From an uncultured Porphyromonadaceae bacterium (GTDB lineage: Bacteria; Bacteroidota; Bacteroidia; Bacteroidales; Muribaculaceae), in contig CAMWKC010000090.1 in the NCBI GenBank assembly GCA_947174735.1, positions 1 through 8,032 of the forward strand: a DNA stretch of 8,032 nt, written 5' to 3'. The position numbers and the translations under genes are program-made. A model generated the notes under the pieces. That model saw only the letters and a list, made by a program, of their open reading frames with translations, made no database searches and had not been told where the DNA came from. The number at the start of each line of letters is the position of its first letter. Position 1 is the stretch's first letter. This document shows positions 1 through 6,351 of the stretch, in pieces.

Positions 1-38
1 TTTCCGGATGATCCAAAACTAATTGCCGATGTTTTTAA

Positions 39-539
39 CCCCATAACAAAAACCCCTCAGTAATTTTCGAAAACCCATTTTTTAATTTCCCAATCGTTAA
101 TACCGGGCATATATCTACCCCAGCCGGATGTGAAACTGCCGGACTTATAGCTAAACTTCAGGATAAGAGTATCCTGCGCGATTGTCTCAATATCGGTAAC
201 AGCAACGGTCACGGCGACCCGTTTGTGGCAAAGAAGGGAAATGATGTAGAGATGCGCCGTCTGCTTTCTTTAGCTGATCATAACACATGGGGTGATATGT
301 ATTATCCTTCGAAATATGATGGAGTCGCTATCTGGTTCCCCAATGCTTCGTCAGCTGATGAAATTGATTATAATTTAAGTGGAATAACTCTTCTTAAGAA
401 TCATGAAGAAGTAGTCAATCCATCTATATATTCTTCGATTCATAAGAATTGGAAAGTAGGTGACGCTTCTTCTCCGTGGATGATTGAAACAGGTGCTCAG
501 GCTTTTCCTGTACCGGCAAAATCAGAAATGCAAAAATAA
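39..539 (+). CDS. C-terminal fragment of a GLUG-repeat surface protein (5' end missing or frameshifted)
   Basis: An open frame runs from just after an in-frame TAA at 36-38 to a TAA at 537-539, giving about 166 residues. No convincing start lies at its 5' end; the first usable start is a GTG at 225, but clear coding similarity begins before it. Around 97-224 the translation reads VNTGHI, ETAGLIAKL, then DCLNIGN. This is the CxNxG rung plus degenerate GGLVG motif also seen in the C-terminal half of the next gene. The tail (NWKVGDASSPW and a short Pro/Ala end) parallels the C-terminal cap of that neighbour (IWKMTSDGP). I read it as the end of a paralogous beta-helix surface protein. It ends 8 nt before the next gene, so the two are probably co-transcribed. 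Frame 1 is open over bases 1-60 and stops at 61-63, so the full gene may shift frame near the left edge. That could be a real lesion or sequence error in the A- and C-rich bases there. Function beyond surface or adhesin-like is unknown. Confidence 0.6.
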   Translation, partial: PHNKNPSVIFENPFFNFPIVNTGHISTPAGCETAGLIAKLQDKSILRDCLNIGNSNGHGDPFVAKKGNDVEMRRLLSLADHNTWGDMYYPSKYDGVAIWFPNASSADEIDYNLSGITLLKNHEEVVNPSIYSSIHKNWKVGDASSPWMIETGAQAFPVPAKSEMQK

Positions 540-547
540 AATAAGAT

Positions 548-3547
548 ATGATGCTCAAAACATTTAATAATACTATATCAGGTTATATCCGTTATCTCTT
601 TGTGGCTGCAATGCTATTAGGAGGTTTACCCCTTCTAACGTCCTGTCACGATGAACCTGTAATCGACACTCCTGACATTCCCGATGATGAACAGTCAAGG
701 GTAATTACGTTCAGCCTTCCGGACGAACATTTCTCAATCAGCGACAATGATACCCCCATTGTTGTTTCTCTCATCTCCACCGACGGACTTACCCAGGTGT
801 TTAACGCTGTAGTTGGAAAGAGTGATGGTGATTTGCGTTTCCGGATGTCGGTACCATCTGATATATCTATTCCCGACGGAAGATATATCATGACAATGCG
901 TCATGAGAACGGACAATACATTGCCGGACGTCTTTCCTGTTTGTTTGAAAAGGAAGCCCTTACTTCTGTAAACATTATATTACCTCAGTACATGCTTGAC
1001 GGCTCCGGTACGGAGGATGATCCCTATATCATCGCGAATAACAGCGATTTTGAAATGTTTCTTATCAATCTTGCTGATGATAGCGAGAGTTTCGGTGCAG
1101 GTCTTAAATTCTTGCAGACTGCTGATGTTGTAGCCCCTAATCAAAGCAGTCTGATTCCGGGCCGTGGATATTGGGGAGCTCCGTTTGCCGGAATTTATGA
1201 TGGCGGCGGTCATGCCATTACAAATATTTACTACTATGGAAATAACCGCGAAAATTCCGACTCCGGATTCGGTGTCTTTCAAAAACTTCTTGGTTCTTCC
1301 ACGATTGAGAATCTTTCGTTGACGGATGTAAATGTAAGCGGGTTATACAAGGAGTCGGGAATGATTGCAGGTACTGTATCAGGAGACGTCGTGTTTAGGA
1401 ATATTTCCTTATCAGGACATATTGAGGGAGGATATTCATTAGGCGGACTCATCGGAGTGGTATTTGGTGGCAATCTTACTATAGATAATATCCGGTTCAT
1501 GGCAAGTGTAAGCGGCGAAGATAACGTCGGTGGCCTTGTGGGTAAGGTAAATAGCGGTGCTAGAATTATGATTTCTGACATATCGACTCCTAAATATAAT
1601 TTCTCAGTTACCGGAAAAAACCATGTCGGCGGTGTGGTTGGAGAAACTGCCGCTCCGGCGTCTTTTAAGAATATAAGAATTGAGCATAAGGTTTCAAATG
1701 AAGATTCCGATATCAGAATTATTTCAGGTGCCGGTACAGGTACAGGTGGAATAATAGGTGCTGTTACCAATAACGCCAAAGGAATCGAACTTACTGACTG
1801 CTATGTGTTGTGTCCTTTAGGAGGAAATAACGCAAATGGTGTGGGTGGTCTGATTGGCTCCATGGAATGTAAGGAGATGCACATATCCAACTGCCGCGTA
1901 TATTCTGTGGTTGCAGGCCATACATATATCGGCGGGCTTTTAGGAAAAGTGAAGATGCCTCTGTTGTCGGAAGGTGTTGTTATCTCCGGAGAAGATTTCT
2001 CCACCCGGATTGCAGTCGACGACGCGGATGCCAGCATTTCTGGCGTTGACTATGTCGGTGGTTTTGCCGGTTGGTGGGAAGGTCCGATCAAGTTGGAGAC
2101 AAGAATAAAGATTAATCTTCCTATCACTTCTTCAGGGTCGGCTGCAGGAGGTGCAATCGGCGGAGTATATAACAGTTCGATTGATGCAACTCGCTTTCAA
2201 ATAGGTCCCGGAGGATCAGGAACAAATACTCTCCATATTTCCGGAAAAGAAGAAACAGGAGGAATTGTAGGACGCTTATGGAAATCGACATTGACTTCCG
2301 ATTCAGGTTTTGATTTCGCTATAGAGGGAGATAATGCCAAAATCCCTAAGGCAGACCAATTTAAGCCGGCTTTCAACGGTGTAGTCACAGGTACTGAAAA
2401 AGTCGGTGGAATTGTGGGTTATGGCCTTGTGGCTGAGATTCGCGGTGTTTACTCTACCGCTCATGTAACCGGTGTTAAGGAAGTGGGTGGTATCGTTGGG
2501 AAAATGGAAGACGATACTTATGATACCTCAAATGTGGAGGATTGCACTTTCAATGGAATTCTTGATTGTTCTGCTGCTGATAACGTGGGCGGTATCGTCG
2601 GACATTATCGCTCGGTCGGTCACGGCACCGTACATGATTGTGTGAATTATTCTGACATAAAAGGAAGTGGTTCCGAGGGTGGAACTGCCGGAATAATAGG
2701 TTATGTCTCTAAAACGCAACCTGCTGGTAACAGTAAGACTCTTGAAGTGAACTGGTGTGCAAATGTAGGTAAAATAAACGGAACACTGCATGTCGGCGGC
2801 ATTGTGGGCAAATCTCAGGAGGAAGATTCATCTATTCTCAACTCGGGGCCGGCCACATCTGTTACCATCTCTATTTCAGATTGTGTTAATACCGGCGCAA
2901 TATATGGAGAAGGCGGTTCATCTTCCGGTGCCGGAGTCGGCGGGATTCTGGGCTTTTCGAATTACCTCACAGGAGTGGGCCGATGTGCTAATCATGGAGA
3001 GGTATACGGTCATAATGCCTGTCACGGCATAGGAGGAATTGCCGGAAGTATGGGTCAGGACCCGAAGGGTGCAGGCTTAGTGACACATTATCGCAATATG
3101 CTCCTTGAACAGTGTATTAATACCGGATCTGTCAATGCAGGTACACGCTCTTCTTTTGTCGGTGGCATTCTCGGTTATCAGGAAGAAGGAGAACAAAGCA
3201 ATGTGGAAAATTGCGTAAATCATGGTCATATTATCCCTAATCAGGATCATGACAGCGGCGGTATTATAGGCTGTGTGGATCACCTTACCTATATTTATCG
3301 CTGTGTTAACAAGGGTAAAGTAGAACATGGAAATGCTACAATAGGTACTCATAAAAGTAGTTCTATATTTTATCATGATTACCTTTATTTCCTTGATGGA
3401 ACCGGGAAAGGCTGGCCAAGCGCAACCAAATTAAGCTCAGAGCTTTTCACTGTTGAATATCAATATAAAGGTTTTGACTTCAAAGATATTTGGAAAATGA
3501 CTTCTGATGGTCCGATGTTGCGTAAAAATCGCTGGAATTATAAGTAA
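548..3547 (+). CDS. Large GLUG-repeat surface lipoprotein (999 aa)
   Basis: Residues 1-33 form a lipoprotein signal: a hydrophobic core around YLFVAAMLLGGLPLL, then lipobox LTSC with C33 as the lipidated cysteine. The acidic stretch after it (HDEP to PDDE) could act as the surface-export signal described for Bacteroidetes lipoproteins. Residues ~50-147 look like a beta-sandwich of unknown family. GSGTEDDPYII (152-162) is the usual lead-in to GLUG arrays. About 18 copies of xGG(I/L/V)xG follow, for example at 298, 327, 360, 399, 432, 461, 570, 619, 646, 680, 749, 797, 871 and 903. From residue ~698 many rungs also carry CxNxG (698 without the Gly, then 737, 779, 813, 856, 889, 919). A C-terminal cap ends in IWKMTSDGP. 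GLUG proteins are thought to fold as beta-helices; adhesion or glycan binding is inferred, not shown. The start is the first of two consecutive ATGs (548 or 551), with no Shine-Dalgarno. Confidence 0.93.
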   Translation: MMLKTFNNTISGYIRYLFVAAMLLGGLPLLTSCHDEPVIDTPDIPDDEQSRVITFSLPDEHFSISDNDTPIVVSLISTDGLTQVFNAVVGKSDGDLRFRMSVPSDISIPDGRYIMTMRHENGQYIAGRLSCLFEKEALTSVNIILPQYMLDGSGTEDDPYIIANNSDFEMFLINLADDSESFGAGLKFLQTADVVAPNQSSLIPGRGYWGAPFAGIYDGGGHAITNIYYYGNNRENSDSGFGVFQKLLGSSTIENLSLTDVNVSGLYKESGMIAGTVSGDVVFRNISLSGHIEGGYSLGGLIGVVFGGNLTIDNIRFMASVSGEDNVGGLVGKVNSGARIMISDISTPKYNFSVTGKNHVGGVVGETAAPASFKNIRIEHKVSNEDSDIRIISGAGTGTGGIIGAVTNNAKGIELTDCYVLCPLGGNNANGVGGLIGSMECKEMHISNCRVYSVVAGHTYIGGLLGKVKMPLLSEGVVISGEDFSTRIAVDDADASISGVDYVGGFAGWWEGPIKLETRIKINLPITSSGSAAGGAIGGVYNSSIDATRFQIGPGGSGTNTLHISGKEETGGIVGRLWKSTLTSDSGFDFAIEGDNAKIPKADQFKPAFNGVVTGTEKVGGIVGYGLVAEIRGVYSTAHVTGVKEVGGIVGKMEDDTYDTSNVEDCTFNGILDCSAADNVGGIVGHYRSVGHGTVHDCVNYSDIKGSGSEGGTAGIIGYVSKTQPAGNSKTLEVNWCANVGKINGTLHVGGIVGKSQEEDSSILNSGPATSVTISISDCVNTGAIYGEGGSSSGAGVGGILGFSNYLTGVGRCANHGEVYGHNACHGIGGIAGSMGQDPKGAGLVTHYRNMLLEQCINTGSVNAGTRSSFVGGILGYQEEGEQSNVENCVNHGHIIPNQDHDSGGIIGCVDHLTYIYRCVNKGKVEHGNATIGTHKSSSIFYHDYLYFLDGTGKGWPSATKLSSELFTVEYQYKGFDFKDIWKMTSDGPMLRKNRWNYK

Positions 3548-3611
3548 GTATCTCATAAAAGATAATTAATGAAGTTATTTTAAAACTTCTGATAACCAAT
3601 AATTTAAGAAA

Positions 3612-3642
3612 TTGTCGCATATCCTCGGTGATTTTGTCGCAT
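3612..3642 (+). promoter_or_regulatory. Pair of 9-bp direct repeats, possible LytTR-type operator
   Basis: TTGTCGCAT occurs at 3612-3620 and again, identically, at 3634-3642, with 13 bp between. The centre-to-centre distance is 22 bp, two helical turns. Two 9-bp direct repeats separated by 12-13 bp is the known site geometry for LytTR-domain response regulators such as AgrA. The pair lies upstream of a TAnnTTTG box and the small peptide gene, where an activator would sit. The repeats are seen directly; the regulator family is inferred from geometry, and no regulator gene is in the window. Confidence 0.5.
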
Positions 3643-3645
3643 CTG

Positions 3646-3680
3646 AAATAGCGTTCTTTATTGCAAAGAATGCTATTTTT
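3646..3680 (+). terminator. Hairpin with T-tract between the GLUG gene and the peptide operon
   Basis: Arms 3646-3659 and 3665-3678 pair over 14 positions with one G-T wobble, around a 5-nt loop (ATTGC), and run into TTTTT at 3676-3680. This is the shape of an intrinsic terminator and sits 98 nt after the stop codon of the GLUG gene, so it could end that transcript. It covers the spacer and -7 region of the proposed promoter of the next operon. It may therefore be a terminator, a DNA-level operator, or both. Confidence 0.45.
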
Positions 3681-3681
3681 G
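3674..3681 (+). promoter_or_regulatory. Putative Bacteroidota -7 promoter box (TATTTTTG)
   Basis: TATTTTTG matches the Bacteroidota -7 consensus TAnnTTTG exactly. The expected -33 TTTG about 19 bp upstream is absent (3651-3654 reads GCGT), which fits an activator-dependent promoter using the direct repeats that end at 3642. The implied start site near 3686-3690 would leave a 5' leader of about 35 nt before the peptide gene. The box overlaps the 3' arm of a hairpin, so part of this sequence may instead act as a terminator. Confidence 0.45.
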
Positions 3682-3722
3682 TGTTTATATCTGTTTTCAA
3701 TAAAATTAAATAACAAAGTATC

Positions 3723-3851
3723 ATGAAAGAGAACAAGCCAAAGGAACCTTATGTAAAACCTGAATCTGAAATCGTGAATCTTGAACTTGAACAGCCGATA
3801 CTCAGCGGTAGTGCTCCCGATTTCGGTAATGGAGGAAGATGGGGTTTTTAA
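3723..3851 (+). CDS. Small leader-plus-core peptide, putative RiPP-like precursor (42 aa)
   Basis: An ATG at 3723 opens a 42-codon frame ending in TAA at 3849-3851. The N-terminal ~26 residues are charged and Pro/Glu/Lys-rich with YVKPESE (10-16) and an alternating stretch IVNLELEQPIL (17-27), suited to forming a beta-strand on a PqqD-type protein. LSGS (27-30) marks a likely junction, and the tail APDFGNGGRWGF (31-42) is Gly- and aromatic-rich. S28-G29-S30 followed by Ala would suit a signal-peptidase-like cut, which needs small residues at -3 and -1. From memory, short Bacteroidales peptides of the form YxxPExE...L(A/S)GS plus a Gly-rich tail recur, but I could not check this. It is first in a tight operon with PqqD-like, S24/S26 protease and HPr-kinase-like genes, the main support for the call. 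There is no clear Shine-Dalgarno; the upstream region is A-rich, as usual in this phylum. The modification, if any, is unknown. Confidence 0.72.
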   Translation: MKENKPKEPYVKPESEIVNLELEQPILSGSAPDFGNGGRWGF

Positions 3852-3862
3852 ATATAACTGTT

Positions 3863-4981
3863 ATGAGAATTCTAATGGCCACAAGAAAAATTTTTATAGT
3901 ACTACCAATTCTGTCAATATTGTGTGCCTGTCAGTCGGAAGTACCTCAAGAAGATATTGTTCCCAAACGTGTCATCACCGTCAGAGCCTCTTTCCCAGAG
4001 ACTGACAATACTCGCGCTCAGATAACCTATGGGAATACGGAAATCGAGAGAGAGATTTTTATGTGGGACGACAAGGATTGGATTACCGTCTTCAATATCT
4101 CCAGATTATCGGAATGTCCTCTTGGTGTTCAACTCGAAACTACAACTCCTAACATTAAAGGAAGAAGTGCCGTATTTGAATCGGTTAAATCTGTTAATCC
4201 CGATTTCGAAATTAAAGCTGGAGACATAATTTTTGTAAATTATTATGAAACAGAAAGAAAATATGGTCCAGATTCAATTTCTTTCGATGAACGCAATATT
4301 TTTACAATAGGAGTCGGAACTGAGGCAAATAAACCTCAGATGATAGTTCAAAATCCTACTGATTCATCCTTGGTTTATATGAAGGATAATTTGAGAATGT
4401 ATGATATCGTCACGGCAGTGGAAGACGACAAAATTCCTGATCTACATTTTAGACATTTAAGTGCAATTATGCGTGTTACACTGCGAAATGAAACCGGCAA
4501 ATACATATATCCGACAAAATTAGAGTTTAAATATCCGGGTACAGAATCTTTTTTTAATACTACATTATACTGTAGTGTGGATACCGCTTCATCTAATAAG
4601 AGTGGCTTAAAAGTCTATACAGACAATGAGTTTTATAAGGGTTCAGAGCCATATACAGATAATATAGGAACCACTATAAATGGTAAAAGCGGTACTAAAG
4701 ATATAGGCGACTCTATCCCACCGGGAAAAACTTATAACCTCTATATATCCACTGTTCCGAGAATTGAAAATAATATAAAAGGGAATGGTCTGAGAATAGA
4801 CCTTATAAAGAAGCATGATACAGATCATCCTTATTCAATAACTTTGGAAGGATTTGACATTGCTATAGAAGCCGGGAAACGGTATTGGTTTAATCTGACG
4901 GCTGTCGAGGAGAATGGTGAAAATAAACTGATGCTTACTTCTGATTGGAAAGCCCAGCATCCTGAACAAAGTACAGATTAA
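3863..4981 (+). CDS. Fimbrillin-family (FimA/Mfa-like) lipoprotein
   Basis: The product has a lipoprotein signal peptide (n-region with ATRK, hydrophobic IFIVLPILSIL, lipobox LCAC) with the lipidated Cys at residue 23 of the 372-residue form. Family-typical features are TRAQITYG (50-57), FMWDDKDWITVFN (66-78), FRHLSAIMRVTL (197-208) and GTESFFNTT (226-234). A final strand AGKRYWFNLTAV (337-348) precedes a short tail. Fimbrillin-like lipoproteins are exported to the outer membrane and assemble as pilus subunits or anchors; which role applies here is not visible. The start is uncertain. ATG 3863 and ATG 3875 both give a good signal peptide. ATG 3839 is preceded by GGAGG at 3831-3835 but only 3 nt away, would overlap the peptide gene and lengthens the n-region oddly. 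The body is visibly more A/T-rich than the GLUG gene. Its position between the peptide and the processing genes suggests a functional link or a cargo slot. Confidence 0.82.
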   Translation: MRILMATRKIFIVLPILSILCACQSEVPQEDIVPKRVITVRASFPETDNTRAQITYGNTEIEREIFMWDDKDWITVFNISRLSECPLGVQLETTTPNIKGRSAVFESVKSVNPDFEIKAGDIIFVNYYETERKYGPDSISFDERNIFTIGVGTEANKPQMIVQNPTDSSLVYMKDNLRMYDIVTAVEDDKIPDLHFRHLSAIMRVTLRNETGKYIYPTKLEFKYPGTESFFNTTLYCSVDTASSNKSGLKVYTDNEFYKGSEPYTDNIGTTINGKSGTKDIGDSIPPGKTYNLYISTVPRIENNIKGNGLRIDLIKKHDTDHPYSITLEGFDIAIEAGKRYWFNLTAVEENGENKLMLTSDWKAQHPEQSTD

Positions 4982-5008
4982 AAATCTGAAATTGCTATCT
5001 GAGAATTG

Positions 5009-5905
5009 ATGAATGACTGTCATACCTATTGCGTAGGAGGACATCTGTTCGCAGTTAAGTCACAAAAGGGAATACTGTCTGAAAAGGAGCTTAAACCATA
5101 CGTTCCTTTTCAGACACACTGTTGTTCTGAGGGTAGCGATATTTTCACCCTAACTATCCTTTCAGAAATAAATAGCCTTTCCCATATCGGGAACAAGATA
5201 ACCGAACTTAAAGATGAAAATGGGTGTATATCTCTGTTTTCACTACCAAACGGAGATATTTCGATACATCTCAGCACAAATAGCGGTGATGAATGTTGCC
5301 GCCTCCACATTTATCAAGACTACCGAATTGCTAAAGCATGGATAAATGCTACATATAGAGAACGGTGTTATGCCATCGACACAGCATTGATGATGCTCTA
5401 TACATTTTCTTCTTCGAAGTATAACACACTCATGGTCCATGCTTCTACGGTGGAATATGACGGTAACGGATACCTGTTTTTAGGTAAAAGCGGAACAGGA
5501 AAGAGCACACATAGCCGGCTATGGACAGAGCATATAAATGGCTCTACTCTGCTTAATGACGACAATCCGATAGTGCGGATAATTGATGGGACAGTATATG
5601 TGTACGGCTCTCCTTGGAGCGGAAAAACATGTTGTTACCGAAATCGCAGGATTCCGGTCGGAGGTATCGTACGTCTACAACAGGCACCTTACAACAAAAT
5701 CACTCCTCTGACTGGCATAAAAGCATACGCTTCTCTTCTACCTTCATGCTCCTGTATGAAATGGAATCACGAAATGGCGAACGCTATTCATTCTACTATC
5801 AGCGAGGTTATCGAGAAGATTCCTATCTATAGTCTTGAATGTCTCCCGAATCAAGATGCCGCAAAACTGTGTTTCGCAGAACTGAGAAGCAACCATAAAG
5901 TATGA
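5009..5905 (+). CDS. HPr-kinase-like P-loop protein, putative peptide-tailoring kinase
   Basis: The protein has 298 residues from ATG 5009; a TTG at 5006 in frame is a weaker start. A Walker A loop GKSGTGKST lies at 159-167. It is preceded by HAS (144-146) and followed by LLNDDNP (181-187), matching the acidic motif after the P-loop in HPr kinase and PEP-carboxykinase-like folds, and by GSPWSGK (200-206), a second glycine-rich loop typical of short HPr-kinase-like proteins in peptide clusters. GGIVRLQQAP follows at 218-227. The first ~140 residues match nothing I recognise. HPr-kinase-like proteins in some lasso-peptide clusters phosphorylate a serine on the precursor; that role here is inferred. 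Fourteen cysteines, several in pairs (38-39, 96-97, 208-209), are unusual for a cytoplasmic protein. The gene follows the fimbrillin gene by 27 nt and its TGA overlaps the next ATG (ATGA). Confidence 0.8.
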   Translation: MNDCHTYCVGGHLFAVKSQKGILSEKELKPYVPFQTHCCSEGSDIFTLTILSEINSLSHIGNKITELKDENGCISLFSLPNGDISIHLSTNSGDECCRLHIYQDYRIAKAWINATYRERCYAIDTALMMLYTFSSSKYNTLMVHASTVEYDGNGYLFLGKSGTGKSTHSRLWTEHINGSTLLNDDNPIVRIIDGTVYVYGSPWSGKTCCYRNRRIPVGGIVRLQQAPYNKITPLTGIKAYASLLPSCSCMKWNHEMANAIHSTISEVIEKIPIYSLECLPNQDAAKLCFAELRSNHKV

Positions 5906-6351
5906 ATGATAGACGTACTATCGACAATGAGATTCTTCTCAGGGAAGTATGTATTCTTCTTTCCCAAGGTAAGAGAGTAAAGCTTCGGGCAAAAGGGAAC
6001 AGTATGCGGCCTTTCATTAACGGAAGCAAAGACATACTTGTTCTGACCCCACTGACTACTTTGAATAAGTATGATGTGGTACTTGCCCGGATTGAGGGAA
6101 AAAGATATGTAGTTCACCGTATCATCGAAATCAGTGAAAATCGAATTACACTTATGGGAGACGGTAATCTTTACGAAAATGAGGAATGTGTAGCTACAGA
6201 TATATTCGGAACTGTAGAAAGCATCATACACAACAGGAAAGAATATAGCCTTAGGTCTTCAAGTGCTCGTTTATGTGCAATAGCATGGAGATTTCTTTTA
6301 CCTTTAAGACGAATGAAAAGTAAAATATTAAATTTGATTAAACAGAGATGA
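5902..6351 (+). CDS. S24/S26-family (signal-peptidase-like) protease, putative leader peptidase
   Basis: In this 149-residue protein the nucleophile box KGNSMRPFI (31-39) gives Ser34. YDVVLARIEGKRYVVHRII (57-75) and LMGDGNLYENE (84-94) match the later conserved boxes of type I signal peptidases. Where bacterial type I signal peptidases have VKRII, this protein has VHRII. This predicts a Ser34-His72 dyad, as in SipW and eukaryotic ER signal peptidases, rather than Ser-Lys; Lys67 is the other candidate base. There is no N-terminal membrane segment, so cleavage is probably cytoplasmic. The C-terminus (RLCAIAWRFLLPLRRMKSK) is a basic amphipathic stretch that may touch the membrane. The protein lies between the kinase-like and PqqD-like genes with ATGA overlaps on both sides, so all three are likely translationally coupled. 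The likely substrate is the 42-residue peptide. A LexA-like regulator is unlikely, because there is no DNA-binding domain. Confidence 0.85.
   Translation: MNDRRTIDNEILLREVCILLSQGKRVKLRAKGNSMRPFINGSKDILVLTPLTTLNKYDVVLARIEGKRYVVHRIIEISENRITLMGDGNLYENEECVATDIFGTVESIIHNRKEYSLRSSSARLCAIAWRFLLPLRRMKSKILNLIKQR

Noticed and set aside
646..3376. Several 60-166 codon open frames on the - strand, and one + strand frame at 2790-3032, inside the GLUG gene
   Set aside because: They lie entirely within a confident repeat-protein gene, have no recognisable domains and read as shadows of its Gly/Val/Ile repeat codons.
3571..3589. Small hairpin GAAGTT/AACTTC after the GLUG gene
   Set aside because: It has only six pairs, mostly A/T, a 7-nt loop and no T-tract; it is too weak to call a terminator next to the better stem at 3646-3678.
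3781..4005. Alternative + strand frame of 74 codons overlapping the peptide and fimbrillin genes
   Set aside because: It starts at TTG, shows no domain, and covers the signal peptide of the fimbrillin gene in another frame.
5823..6231. - strand frames opposite the protease gene
   Set aside because: They are antisense to a gene with clear catalytic boxes and have no plausible start context or domain.
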